A stretch of 64,000 nt of DNA, from the NCBI GenBank assembly GCA_020444515.1, contig JAHLKX010000007.1, forward strand, positions 1 through 64,000, in the 5' to 3' direction. The position numbers were made by a program, and so were the translations under genes. This document shows positions 26,971-36,625 of this stretch, piece by piece. The notes under the pieces are model-generated. The model was given only the letters and a program-made list of their open reading frames with translations, searched no databases and was not told the DNA's origin. Numbering within the stretch: position 1 is the stretch's first letter; every line of letters begins with the position of its first letter. The DNA is from Bacteroidota bacterium. Its GTDB lineage: Bacteria > Bacteroidota > Bacteroidia > Bacteroidales > JAADJA01.

Positions 26971-28136
26971 ATTATAGGAATTATATAAAATCAAGAATAA
27001 AATCATTGAAAGGTGTTTTGATGATTCTTTTCTTAATATTGTCCATCCAGTCCTTTTCGCAATCGTTTATTGGTATTGTAGTTGCGAATACGAATGACTC
27101 GCAGATTGGTAAAAGTTGTGATTTTGATAAATTGAGAATGATAGGAGAATTCAATACGATTGCTAACAGTATTAAGTATAAGTTGGAGCTGAAGCAGTTA
27201 TCTGGTGGTTCTTTCAATTTTGAGAATCTTCAGTCAACTCTTGATAAATTATCATGTACTCCCAATGATGTAATTTTTTTCTACTATACCGGTCATGGGC
27301 ATAATAGTAATGATTTGAAAACTAGCTGGCCATCGCTTGATTTATCAGGAGGAATGATGCCTCTTGAACTTGTTCATGAAAAATTAACAAGTAAAGGAGC
27401 GCATTTAACCATTACTATGGGAGATTGTTGCAACAAAGTTAACGCAAGCACACCTGTTGCAGAAGAATATAAAATCATTGAATCACCATCACAGGATCAA
27501 TTGTCAAATATTAACAACCTCTTCATTGATCCAAATATCAATATACTGGTATCTAGCAGCAAACGCGGGCAGAGTTCGTATGCACACCCTGAAAACGGAA
27601 GTTATTTCACTACAAAGTGGATTGAGGCCCTGCATAAAATGGTGAACTATTCCAAAACTCTTAATTGGAATATACTATTGAACGAAACAAGTAATATGGT
27701 TTCGAATGAATTGATTAGCGGCTATTCCCAGATTCCTCAATTTGATATTTCAACTCAAAATGTGAAGGCAGTCATACCAGTACCCAATCCAAGCCCAGAA
27801 CCCTCGCCAATAATACCTACTCCTCTTATCAAACCGGAGGATATCTCTTATACGTCGGTAAGTGCTTACCTCAATGACATTATCGACCAAAGTAAATCAA
27901 AAGAGCATCGGAAAGATATGGTAAAATATGCATCGAACCTGTTTGTTAATGATGGGGTGGTGGAAATATATAAAGGAACAACATTAGTTGAATTACAGGC
28001 GTATAATGAATATTTTATGCGCGTATATATTAATGGGCCGGATATCAGGACCATTAATTTCATAGAAAGTAAATCAGAAAGGGCAAGTAATGGAATCAAG
28101 TATAGGAAAATCGCTGTTCAGGAAATATGGAAGTAA
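26967..28136 (+). CDS. Secreted caspase-like (C14) protein with C-terminal NTF2-like unit
   Basis: A 389-residue protein with an N-terminal hydrophobic signal (about 16-32). Residues ~35-250 are a caspase/metacaspase-like peptidase with catalytic His110 (FFYYTGHGHN) and Cys155 (MGDCCNKVN). A Pro-rich linker (about 268-287, VIPVPNPSPEPSP) leads to a ~90-residue C-terminal unit related to the small secreted proteins of the locus (SAYLNDIIDQ, YFMRVYING). Caspase-like proteases in bacteria usually work in cell-death or conflict systems and are generally cytoplasmic. A signal-bearing one is less usual and points to a periplasmic or surface substrate. It is translationally coupled to the MORN kinase by a 4-bp overlap. 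Confidence 0.82.
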   Translation: MNYRNYIKSRIKSLKGVLMILFLILSIQSFSQSFIGIVVANTNDSQIGKSCDFDKLRMIGEFNTIANSIKYKLELKQLSGGSFNFENLQSTLDKLSCTPNDVIFFYYTGHGHNSNDLKTSWPSLDLSGGMMPLELVHEKLTSKGAHLTITMGDCCNKVNASTPVAEEYKIIESPSQDQLSNINNLFIDPNINILVSSSKRGQSSYAHPENGSYFTTKWIEALHKMVNYSKTLNWNILLNETSNMVSNELISGYSQIPQFDISTQNVKAVIPVPNPSPEPSPIIPTPLIKPEDISYTSVSAYLNDIIDQSKSKEHRKDMVKYASNLFVNDGVVEIYKGTTLVELQAYNEYFMRVYINGPDIRTINFIESKSERASNGIKYRKIAVQEIWK

Positions 28137-28140
28137 TCTA

Positions 28141-28737
28141 ATGCATTTTATTGGCATCGCATTATTTACATTATTGACCTTTGCGAAATTGCATTCCCAG
28201 GAATATATCGAAAAAAATTTAAGGGTCATAGATACTATAGTAGAAATTTCACCAGAAGAAATTACAGGATTTGAGGAAAGGGCAAAAGAAAAATTAAATG
28301 AACTTCAAAATTATATAACGATAATTGGAGATAAAGAACAGGATGCTGAAGACCGGGAATATGCAATTCAAAGTGCTTTGAAATTATTCATACCGGGTTC
28401 AATCATGCAGGTTTCAAATAAGACTTGGGGGACATTGAAAGAATACGAGATGAGGGTTTATTTCAGACGACTTATGTCAGTCGATTATAATAAAGTAGAA
28501 ATCATTTTTTACAAAACGGCATATATCAGTGGCTTGCAAAAAGGACCAGATGGAAAATATCACGGTACAGCTACTATCTTTCAGGAGTTTAAAGGTTATA
28601 CCGGTGAAAACTTGGTATATTCTGACATGACAACCAAAACAGTCGACATAGTCTTGGATTATATTGATGATAAATATTACGAAAGAAAACGCTGGGAATT
28701 ATTGTTGGGAGATGTAAAAGTTGCTGAAACACGATGA
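28141..28737 (+). CDS. Secreted NTF2-like-looking protein B, paralogue of the first gene
   Basis: A protein of 198 residues from the ATG at 28141. An in-frame start at 28090 would overlap the caspase gene by 47 bp and place 17 residues before the signal peptide, so I reject it. The signal peptide ends at LHSQ. The mature part aligns throughout with the protein at 15269-15910 (EKNLRVIDTIVEISPEEI, YAIQSALKLFIPGS, FYKTAYISGLQKG, KRWELLLGDVKVAETR). It overlaps the next gene by 4 bp. The two copies at the start and near the end of the arm suggest duplication of a structural subunit. Confidence 0.75.
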   Translation: MHFIGIALFTLLTFAKLHSQEYIEKNLRVIDTIVEISPEEITGFEERAKEKLNELQNYITIIGDKEQDAEDREYAIQSALKLFIPGSIMQVSNKTWGTLKEYEMRVYFRRLMSVDYNKVEIIFYKTAYISGLQKGPDGKYHGTATIFQEFKGYTGENLVYSDMTTKTVDIVLDYIDDKYYERKRWELLLGDVKVAETR

Positions 28738-30293
28738 TCCGAATGAAAAATATTCTTGTTTTTTGTTTCCTTATTGGCACAGTGAATGCTGTTTCAGGTC
28801 AGATCAATAAAGATCAAAATGATCTTACATATGAAATGGTATTACAGGTCAAGCAACTCAACCAGTTCATCGATCGATTCAATTATAAGAAAGATATACA
28901 CAATCAGGACATAGATAGTGTGTTTAGGGAAAAGATGCCAAGAGAAAAATATTTGCGGACTTTGTTCAATGTTGAAGATGAAAGATTCAGGATTATGGAT
29001 TCTAATAATTCCATTAATATAAAAAGTGAAATGGAAAAGTTTATTAGCAGTGTAAATAATAACCAGCACCCACAATATTTAAGCTACCAGGATAATCAAT
29101 TATTCGCGTTGGCAAGATCTGTTATATCTTTTAAGGGAACGGATCAGGAAATATCTTTGCTGCTGCAATTACGTGTTGAAAAAGACCAATCCTCCCAATG
29201 GTATATAATCGGCATCCCAGAAAGTCCTTTCAGTATGAACATGGAAGTTGATCAACGCAAAAAAAATATTCCACCAAATAGCAATGAAACCAATTTTATC
29301 AGCATCAGTAGGTTACTAAATGATTCTCTTGTCCGTTTTGGAGATTTAATCTATCCCGATCATACTTATGATCCACTATCAGTTTTTTGGTATTGCCTCG
29401 AAAACAAAACTCTTAGTTTCGAACACGTTATAAAAATCACTTATTATTTCTTTCAAATTAAGGACTGGGTTTTCACTGTTGACGAATTTAGCCGAAATAG
29501 TTGGAATTCAGGATGGTTGATATCAGATATTTATAGTGCTCCTGATCAATCAAAAGATGATTTCTTTTATGAGGCATTTAATACAAAACCTGTTGATTAC
29601 TCCAATAAAATTCCAGAAGTCATTTCACTATACCCCTACAGTCCGTGCCCTGGGGATCAACAAGACCTTAAGACCAGTGTTGCCTGGGCATCTGCCTATC
29701 ATGCGATGACTATGATGTGGGCAGTGGATAATGGAATCAAGAATCAGGAAAATATTACCGATAGTTCATTTTCACCATCTTTCGTATTTAATTTACTTTC
29801 TGATGAAGAAGGCTGTGGAGTATATACTGATATTAACAGAACCTTATACTTCCTGAAGCATACTGGTACTGTTAAATCGATGGACATTCGTAATGATTGC
29901 AATGTCACGTTAGATGAACGGTTGTATCAAAAAGCACTGAAGTACAGGATTAATGACTATTACGAATTGTTTCGGGCCTCAACATCCGATGATCTGATCA
30001 TTTCTTCAATTAAGCATGCTCTTAAAATGAAAAAACCTGTTTTGGTTGAATTTAACGCACCTGATTCATTTGAAGATGTCGCAGATAGCTTATGGTTTCC
30101 GAAAATGGATGAAGACGAAAATGCTTTTCATCAAATCGAAGCTCTTACTATCATAGGCTTTGATGATAGATTAAGTTCTGGTGCATTTGAGGTTCTTTAT
30201 AGCCGAGGAACAAAATGGGGCATTAATGGTAGGGCTTGGATCAGATATTCTGATTTTGTTAAATATGCGCGAAAAGGATTTTTTATTAAATAA
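28734..30293 (+). CDS. Secreted papain-fold pseudopeptidase
   Basis: A 519-residue protein with a signal peptide (about 1-22). Residues 25-180 resemble the NTF2-like modules of neighbouring genes loosely. Residues ~290-519 align with the papain domain of the gene at 19540 (PGDQQDLKTSVAWASAYHA; IIGFDDRLSSGAFEVLYSRG). All three catalytic positions differ: Cys is Ser315, His is Glu and Asn is Tyr, while the oxyanion Gln309 remains. It is therefore predicted to be catalytically dead, probably a binding protein or a regulator of the active relative. It is last in the plus-strand arm and converges on the vWA gene. No terminator is evident in the 108-bp gap. Confidence 0.75.
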   Translation: MIRMKNILVFCFLIGTVNAVSGQINKDQNDLTYEMVLQVKQLNQFIDRFNYKKDIHNQDIDSVFREKMPREKYLRTLFNVEDERFRIMDSNNSINIKSEMEKFISSVNNNQHPQYLSYQDNQLFALARSVISFKGTDQEISLLLQLRVEKDQSSQWYIIGIPESPFSMNMEVDQRKKNIPPNSNETNFISISRLLNDSLVRFGDLIYPDHTYDPLSVFWYCLENKTLSFEHVIKITYYFFQIKDWVFTVDEFSRNSWNSGWLISDIYSAPDQSKDDFFYEAFNTKPVDYSNKIPEVISLYPYSPCPGDQQDLKTSVAWASAYHAMTMMWAVDNGIKNQENITDSSFSPSFVFNLLSDEEGCGVYTDINRTLYFLKHTGTVKSMDIRNDCNVTLDERLYQKALKYRINDYYELFRASTSDDLIISSIKHALKMKKPVLVEFNAPDSFEDVADSLWFPKMDEDENAFHQIEALTIIGFDDRLSSGAFEVLYSRGTKWGINGRAWIRYSDFVKYARKGFFIK

Positions 30294-30401
30294 GAATTAA
30301 TATATCGCAATCATTGTTTTGATTACATTCTTCTAAATTATTAAAGACTGATCGCAAAAGGGACAATGTTTTGTTTCATGTGGCATTTTAACTAAATTTT
30401 C

Positions 30402-33038
30402 TTAAGGATTATCGTTTTGCCATTGCAAATAGTCTAATTGAACAATATCACCTACCTGAACCTTTGCATTGCCGGTTAAAAATTCTTTAATATCAATCTG
30501 GCATTCATTTTCTGTAATGAAAGTCACGATCCCTATGGCGATTGCTTCTTTTACTGGGCCACTTCCAGGATAGATATAACATTTTATTCCTTCTTGATTC
30601 CCAACAGATCTTCCTAATGGAGCAACTATTATATTGCCCAATACTTCCTGGACATTGGCGACAAAAGAAGGAACGTCATCACCAATCATCACAGACCTTT
30701 TAAATGTCCTTTGAATCGTATTCCCCTGCTTATCGTTAGTTATAAATTCTATACTCACATTGTATGCTCCTTCCCCATCCCTTGCGAGAAAAGTAAAAGT
30801 TCCATTTGAATAGTTATTTGAAATATCTATTTTACGATCTTTTGGAGTTTCTACAAGAATTTTAGGCTTCAAACTGTCAAGAGCGATCGAATTATTTTTT
30901 TCTTCAAGATTCACAGACACCTGTCCGCTAGAAAGTACCTTGCTCTTGACTTCAAATTTTGAAGGCGTATCGCCACTTACTTCGAAACGAAAAGGTTCTC
31001 CGCCCTGCGGTATGTCCACACCCTCGAGGACTGCTGTCCATTTACCTCCCAGAGGATCCTTGATTTTAACCGATGTGTAATTATTACCCAAAAACCACTC
31101 GCCTAATTGGTTTTCTGCGTAAATTGTGCCATCTGGAGCAGTGAGGGTGAGTCTTATTTTACTACCATTCCATGTATTGTTGAATACGGCTTCCTCTGTA
31201 TAGTAATCCATTATAAAAGTGTAAGCTAATGACTGTCCCTGAACAATATTTCCATTAAATGCACAAATTTTATTATAATTGACAATCGTATTGAAATAGT
31301 CACTGAGAGCTGATATAACATCCTGTTCATTGCGAGCCATGAGAAAAACACCTCCCGTCATACTGGATATTTTATTCATCGTACTGGCATCGGCATCTTT
31401 CGTGTAGCTTATAGTATGAACAGGAATATTGTGTTGCTGAAACCAGGCTGCTTCGTTATTATAACTGCCCTTGCCGTCTGTAAACATAAGTACTCCACCA
31501 TATGCTCCATCTGGAATCCGCCCCTCAAGTGCCTCTTTCATTTTGTCTAAACCAATTCCCAAATTTGTATTTCCATCAGAATCAACCAGGTCAACTAATG
31601 AATACAGAATCCCTGCATCCCAGTTATCCCAATTTTTATCATTCAACCACTTAGCTTCGTGGTCAAAATCAACGACAAATACAAGCTCATTACCTTTTAA
31701 GAGATTTATAATCTGTTTTACAGCAGATTTACGAATATCTTTTGGGTCACTGCTTGTCATGCTTGAGGAAGAATCAAGAATAAAAGCAATAAATATATCT
31801 TTTATACTACCGGGTTCAGCATCTTTAAATGTCTCCATAAATCTTGTCAACCTGCGCAACACAATATGGCTTTTGACTTTTTCAGTTTCGTCAGTAAATT
31901 CAATCCTTACATCCTTTTGTCCTGGCTTAATGACTTCCCAGACCTTAAGATAACTATTTGAAAGTACTGTGGTCATATTATTCAAGAAAGCATATTGCAC
32001 ATAATCATAAAAGTCGATACCGATATGGGTAGATGGGGTAAAACTAACTTCTTTCAGGTATCCATAAATTGTTGCCATGCTGGTAGCATCACGTAAATTA
32101 TCCTGCCAATCCTGAATCATAGACCACGTGTTGTAAGTAAACAGTCCTGCTTTAATCCAAGCTCCAATTGGTGAATAATTAATGAGTAATGATATATCAG
32201 TAGCTAGTTCACTTATTGAAATGGCCCCATTCCTTAAAGCGTCTTTGTTATCTCGGATACTTATAGCAAGTTTAGTCCAAAAATTTACAGGAAGATTTTG
32301 AAATTCTTCAATGGTTGCTTCCAGGGCATCCAAATAAGCCTGATCTTGAATGATATTAAGTTCTTTAAGATGTAATAGAGTTTTCAGCCCCTTGTCAATC
32401 TGTGCTGCATTAATCATCATGACACCATCAGATATTATCACATATGTATTAAATATATTTGCTACGTTTGTTGCAATTGAAACTGCTGTTAGCGCCTCAC
32501 CAAAATGATTAGTACTGCTACCCATGTGACCGGTGTTCTTCAGTTTATCCAATAATATTTTATATTCGTCTTTATTCTTTACTGCGTTAAGTTTAGATAT
32601 GCCCGAGATATAATCTGCCAAGACTACACCTAGCTCTGAAGTTGTTACAATATCTTTGTACCATCCTATGACTTCATTTGGTGACATTCTGTTACTTTCT
32701 CCATTTATTTCATCCATCATGGCTGTCATATCAAAATCTTTTTGAAGAACAATATCCCTCATGACTCTTTTATAGGATTCTGTTCGGACAGAATAGTCTT
32801 GTAGTGCATCATAGTTAGTAAACGTGCGATTGAAAAAGTTACTTTCTGATGTAATTCCAGAAACTGCATACATTTCCACTTTTTCATTGTTATCACCAAT
32901 GAACGAAACTTTCTCAATGTACCATTTTGCAAAATCAACTTTGTTTAGGTCATCTGCTGATATTTTTGGGGAGATTCCTAGGATGAAAGAAATGATTGTT
33001 GAATATTTCAATATTCTTAAGAACATCATTTGTTTCAT
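30402..33038 (-). CDS. Secreted von Willebrand factor A domain protein
   Basis: About 878 residues from the ATG at 33038, which puts a signal peptide at the N-terminus (KQMMFLRILKYSTIISFIL). An upstream ATG at 33113 would add 25 residues before it. The N-terminal half is helical and unknown. The middle holds a vWA domain with an intact MIDAS: DSSSSM, a Thr in NTNLG and Asp in LMFTDGKG. The C-terminal ~300 residues are beta-rich, with Ig-like pieces (SGDTPSKFEVKSKVL). Secreted vWA proteins bind other proteins through a metal. It is last in the minus-strand operon (FHA, PP2C, TPR-like, kinase, vWA). Sets of vWA protein, PP2C and kinase are known as a phospho-regulatory triad in stress systems (TerY-P type), but there all members are cytoplasmic. 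Confidence 0.8.
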   Translation of the reverse strand: MKQMMFLRILKYSTIISFILGISPKISADDLNKVDFAKWYIEKVSFIGDNNEKVEMYAVSGITSESNFFNRTFTNYDALQDYSVRTESYKRVMRDIVLQKDFDMTAMMDEINGESNRMSPNEVIGWYKDIVTTSELGVVLADYISGISKLNAVKNKDEYKILLDKLKNTGHMGSSTNHFGEALTAVSIATNVANIFNTYVIISDGVMMINAAQIDKGLKTLLHLKELNIIQDQAYLDALEATIEEFQNLPVNFWTKLAISIRDNKDALRNGAISISELATDISLLINYSPIGAWIKAGLFTYNTWSMIQDWQDNLRDATSMATIYGYLKEVSFTPSTHIGIDFYDYVQYAFLNNMTTVLSNSYLKVWEVIKPGQKDVRIEFTDETEKVKSHIVLRRLTRFMETFKDAEPGSIKDIFIAFILDSSSSMTSSDPKDIRKSAVKQIINLLKGNELVFVVDFDHEAKWLNDKNWDNWDAGILYSLVDLVDSDGNTNLGIGLDKMKEALEGRIPDGAYGGVLMFTDGKGSYNNEAAWFQQHNIPVHTISYTKDADASTMNKISSMTGGVFLMARNEQDVISALSDYFNTIVNYNKICAFNGNIVQGQSLAYTFIMDYYTEEAVFNNTWNGSKIRLTLTAPDGTIYAENQLGEWFLGNNYTSVKIKDPLGGKWTAVLEGVDIPQGGEPFRFEVSGDTPSKFEVKSKVLSSGQVSVNLEEKNNSIALDSLKPKILVETPKDRKIDISNNYSNGTFTFLARDGEGAYNVSIEFITNDKQGNTIQRTFKRSVMIGDDVPSFVANVQEVLGNIIVAPLGRSVGNQEGIKCYIYPGSGPVKEAIAIGIVTFITENECQIDIKEFLTGNAKVQVGDIVQLDYLQWQNDNP

Positions 33039-33235
33039 TTCTTTGACCAATGGTTGAAAACTTCGGGTAATAGCAAGTACAGAATTATTTGTAATAATTG
33101 ATTTTGAGCACATTTTAAATTTTTTTGATGATTAAGGCTTTATGAAACTCTTGGACGAATCTGGGTAAACCTAATTAACTTTGGGCAAAATATATAGCCC
33201 TAACCGTTTCATTACAATTCTAATATACGTTATAC

Positions 33236-34132
33236 TTAATTACTAAATAGTTTGAATATTTTTAACCTTTTCCTACCTAGTTCATTAATAATTTTATCAA
33301 GGGAATCAGATCTTTTGATTGGATCAGGATTGCAAATCTTATTAAAGGCCTTTCTCCATTTCGTATCACATAAATGATATGGAAGACTATATTTCTGTGT
33401 GTTTTCTTTTTGGGGAGAAAAACCTGTAATCATTCGCATTGCTATGGCTCCCACGGAGTATATATCGACTTTTTGACTTAATTCTCCCATATTGAAATAG
33501 TATCTCATCAATAATTCAGGAGGGGCATATGCCGGAGTAAATCCTGACTTAAAACTAATATTATTTGGATTTACCTGCACGGAAACATCAAAATCCATAA
33601 GAACATACAGATGATTATTCTTAGATATTTTATTTACTCCAATGTTAGAAGGCTTTATATCAAAATGAATAACTGGTGGTGTTGCATTTTTTAATGCATT
33701 CAAGGCAGTGGCCATTTGACTGAGAAAGAGTAAAACATCTATTTCACTGAATTTATATCCCGAACTAAACAAATCCTCAAGTGTCAGAGGAAAATACTCC
33801 ATTATCATGATGATTCCAACTAGCTGGTGACCTATTCTTATCTTGTCATGTCTGTAAACATTGATAATATTTGGTCGTTGAGCAAATATTCTGGCTATTT
33901 CATACTCCCGGTTGATCTCCATAACCTTTCCTCTTTTATAGGCTTCAGATGTATTCTCAAGGGAGTAAAACTTAATGGCCCTGTATTCATTGTTAAATAA
34001 GAATTTAAAAATAATTATTCCATTTTCACTGTACCTTTGTTCCATTTTAGGAATTAATTCAATAAAACTTATTTCTTTAAACGATTGGCTTAAGAGTAAT
34101 TTTATATTATGAGGGGATTGTGGCATTTGCAT
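33236..34132 (-). CDS. Soluble Ser/Thr kinase with DFD motif
   Basis: A 298-residue protein kinase with no membrane segment. Visible residues are Lys54 (RAIKFYSL), catalytic loop His156-Phe-Asp158 with Lys160 and Asn163 (VIHFDIKPSNIGV), Asp180-Phe-Asp182 (LMDFDVSVQV) and YAPPE. Its metal-binding motif is DFD, exactly as in the MORN kinase at 25345, and key residues lie at the same numbers, so the two kinases are close paralogues in opposite arms of the locus. It starts 3 bp after the stop of the TPR-like gene. It probably phosphorylates the FHA protein or another cluster member in the cytoplasm. Confidence 0.88.
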   Translation of the reverse strand: MQMPQSPHNIKLLLSQSFKEISFIELIPKMEQRYSENGIIIFKFLFNNEYRAIKFYSLENTSEAYKRGKVMEINREYEIARIFAQRPNIINVYRHDKIRIGHQLVGIIMIMEYFPLTLEDLFSSGYKFSEIDVLLFLSQMATALNALKNATPPVIHFDIKPSNIGVNKISKNNHLYVLMDFDVSVQVNPNNISFKSGFTPAYAPPELLMRYYFNMGELSQKVDIYSVGAIAMRMITGFSPQKENTQKYSLPYHLCDTKWRKAFNKICNPDPIKRSDSLDKIINELGRKRLKIFKLFSN

Positions 34133-34135
34133 TAA

Positions 34136-36625
34136 CTACTTAATTATTCCAATTTTTGCAATTCCTTTTCGATAATTATTGACAAACAGGGGGTTTGTCA
34201 GATCATAGAATACTAAACCATTAGTTTTAATCTCTTGTAGAAAATAGGTTCTAGAAACCAATGATTTCTCCCATAGAATTTTATTTTCGCCTGGTTCTGA
34301 AATAGTTATTCCGTTAGAGTTAAGAAGTACGCCATTTTCTTCATAAATTGCTAAATAATGTATGTAATCATTGGATTTTAAATTAATCCAATAATTATTA
34401 AGGTCAACGGTATTATTTAAGCTTATTTCCGCACTAAATAATTGACAGATAAACTGAGATAGAAATTTAATCAGTCTTATTTTTTCATTATCTTGTAGTT
34501 TTTGCCATGGTTCTACCATCATTTTTTTTGTTCGTATTTCTTCCAAAATAATATTTTGTTCATTCTTGACAGAATCATTGATCTCAGCTACAATAATAAT
34601 GTCATTATATTTATTCAGAATCCAATATACTTTATCCGAATTGTTGGTCAATATCGCTGGATATTCTTTAATATTAGATATTACGGAGCGAGCAGGGGGG
34701 GTTATTTGACTATTTTCAATAAGAATTTTATTACGATCATTGAAATTCAAGAGATAAATGCCATTTATATACTCTGGGATAAAAATTGTACTATAGTCAT
34801 TTTGTAAATTAGTGTTTCCAAAATTTATATTTTCTAGATGAGTTTTTATACCTTCTACTATAGGCTTTAAATATTTTATCCTAAAATTCATGTAATAATT
34901 AGAAAGGAGAGTAGCATCATCTGTAATTCTGAAGAACCGCTGATCCAATTCCATTGCTTTGTCGAAGCTGAAATTCCTTGTATATAATTGCTCCAACAAA
35001 TTGAATGCTTCATCCCATGTAATAAAATCTTGATTATCATGCCAATTATCTAAAAGCCATGAGAGATTAATTAAGGCAGTATTATAATCAAAAATATCTA
35101 AACTTGCCATAATATAATAATACCTGAGCTTAAATGAATTACTTAAATATTTATTAAACTGCTTTCCAGCCTGATATAACTCTTCGTAATTTCCATTTTT
35201 AAAATATTCTTCTAATCCAGTATTAAGATTTGAAAGTAGTCTGTTGTAATTTTCTGGATTAGATTTCAATTTGAGGTAACTGTCAAAATAATCGACAGAT
35301 TTAATGTACTCCTTATTATTTTCTGCGGTAACCGCTTTATAATACAGGTCGAGTAAAATAAATTCACTATTATCGGGAGCATAAAAAAGTCGAAAGCTAT
35401 TTATCTCGTATAATTTTTCCACATCAACTTGATCTTCCTCTAATTGATCGAAATATTGATTTAACATATTTAACTTGAATTCTACATACCATTCCTTTTC
35501 ATTTACTTTTAGGGACTTTTTATCTTCGAGATACTTTAATAAATCTCTTGGATCTTTACGCTCTAAAGTTTCCTTTTCCCCATAACGGATAATTAGCGAA
35601 TCGGCCACAGTTTGCAAAATTGATGATGAGTACAGTTGCGATATAGCATAGTCCAGTGTATCCAATGCCTCTTTATATTTATAATCAGCGGATAAAATAT
35701 TAGCCAATTCTAAATATTTAAAGGTAAAAAAGTCATCTACTTCTTTTTTCGGAAAATGAATATCAACTTTATCTACTTGTACTTTTTTTGAAAGTGTAGT
35801 TGAAATAATATATTCCATAGAATAATTTAATTGATAATCGAATTGGGGATAAAAAGAAAGATGAAAGTAGCTATTGAGAAACTCTTGAAAATAGGGCAGA
35901 ATTTCCTTTTTGTGATATTTATTATTAAATTTTAGATTGAATAATATACAATTTGTATCATTCAAAATGAGGTTTGTACCGGGGAAACCATCTTTACTTT
36001 TGATTTTTTCACTAAATGTTCCAATTAAATAATTTTCGGGATTTTTTTCCTTTAAGACTCTGGCATTGATCATCTTAGCTAATGCGCGATCATATTTGTA
36101 CATTATAGGAAACAAAAAGTTGATTTTATTATTATTAAGATTGAAAAATAGAGAATCTAAAAGTCCCGAAGTATTTTTTTCAACAATTTTGGCAGATAGA
36201 TGTGCCGAATCCACTGGCATAGGGATTAGTTTTCCATCTACTGGGAAATAAAACCTTGTTATTAAATAGGAATTTGAAATAGTCTGAATTTCCTTTATTA
36301 TATCTACCACTTCAAAAATAGCATCCTCATCTATTTTATTAGATAATGGAAATATATGCAAAAAAATAGTGTCAAAAGGGATCTCTGGGACTAAGTGTAC
36401 AGAATCACATGTCACACCATTATAAGTGATATTGAGCACTTTCTCTTTTTGGGCATATATTTGAAGAGAATCAACATAATTAAGAAATCTGCCTCTAATA
36501 TTTATTTCAGGATAATCCTGAGAATCTATTTTATAAAAGTAGGATATTGATTCCTGACCAAAAGAATTGAGTGCAATCAAAAATGTCGTTAAGACAACAA
36601 TCGTAAACCTGAGATAATTATTCAT
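34136..36625 (-). CDS. Large secreted TPR-like protein of unknown function
   Basis: An 829-residue protein with a signal peptide ending near FGQE. Residues 25-290 are mixed alpha/beta with a GVTCDSVHLVPEIPF segment. Residues ~300-570 are helical with degenerate TPR-like repeats (ELANILSADYKYKEALDTLD, YFDSYLKLKSNPENYNRLL). The C-terminal ~250 residues alternate strands with ILENSQITPP and GLVFYDLTNPLFVNN segments and are not recognised. It overlaps the PP2C gene by 4 bp (ATGA), so expression is coupled. The base composition is very AT-rich, like the rest of this arm. It may be an extracytoplasmic scaffold comparable to the TPR protein at 16003. Confidence 0.65.
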   Translation of the reverse strand: MNNYLRFTIVVLTTFLIALNSFGQESISYFYKIDSQDYPEINIRGRFLNYVDSLQIYAQKEKVLNITYNGVTCDSVHLVPEIPFDTIFLHIFPLSNKIDEDAIFEVVDIIKEIQTISNSYLITRFYFPVDGKLIPMPVDSAHLSAKIVEKNTSGLLDSLFFNLNNNKINFLFPIMYKYDRALAKMINARVLKEKNPENYLIGTFSEKIKSKDGFPGTNLILNDTNCILFNLKFNNKYHKKEILPYFQEFLNSYFHLSFYPQFDYQLNYSMEYIISTTLSKKVQVDKVDIHFPKKEVDDFFTFKYLELANILSADYKYKEALDTLDYAISQLYSSSILQTVADSLIIRYGEKETLERKDPRDLLKYLEDKKSLKVNEKEWYVEFKLNMLNQYFDQLEEDQVDVEKLYEINSFRLFYAPDNSEFILLDLYYKAVTAENNKEYIKSVDYFDSYLKLKSNPENYNRLLSNLNTGLEEYFKNGNYEELYQAGKQFNKYLSNSFKLRYYYIMASLDIFDYNTALINLSWLLDNWHDNQDFITWDEAFNLLEQLYTRNFSFDKAMELDQRFFRITDDATLLSNYYMNFRIKYLKPIVEGIKTHLENINFGNTNLQNDYSTIFIPEYINGIYLLNFNDRNKILIENSQITPPARSVISNIKEYPAILTNNSDKVYWILNKYNDIIIVAEINDSVKNEQNIILEEIRTKKMMVEPWQKLQDNEKIRLIKFLSQFICQLFSAEISLNNTVDLNNYWINLKSNDYIHYLAIYEENGVLLNSNGITISEPGENKILWEKSLVSRTYFLQEIKTNGLVFYDLTNPLFVNNYRKGIAKIGIIK

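Noticed and set aside
28090..28140. Upstream start of secreted protein B
   Set aside because: It would overlap the caspase gene by 47 bp and place 17 residues ahead of a good signal peptide; the ATG at 28141 fits better.
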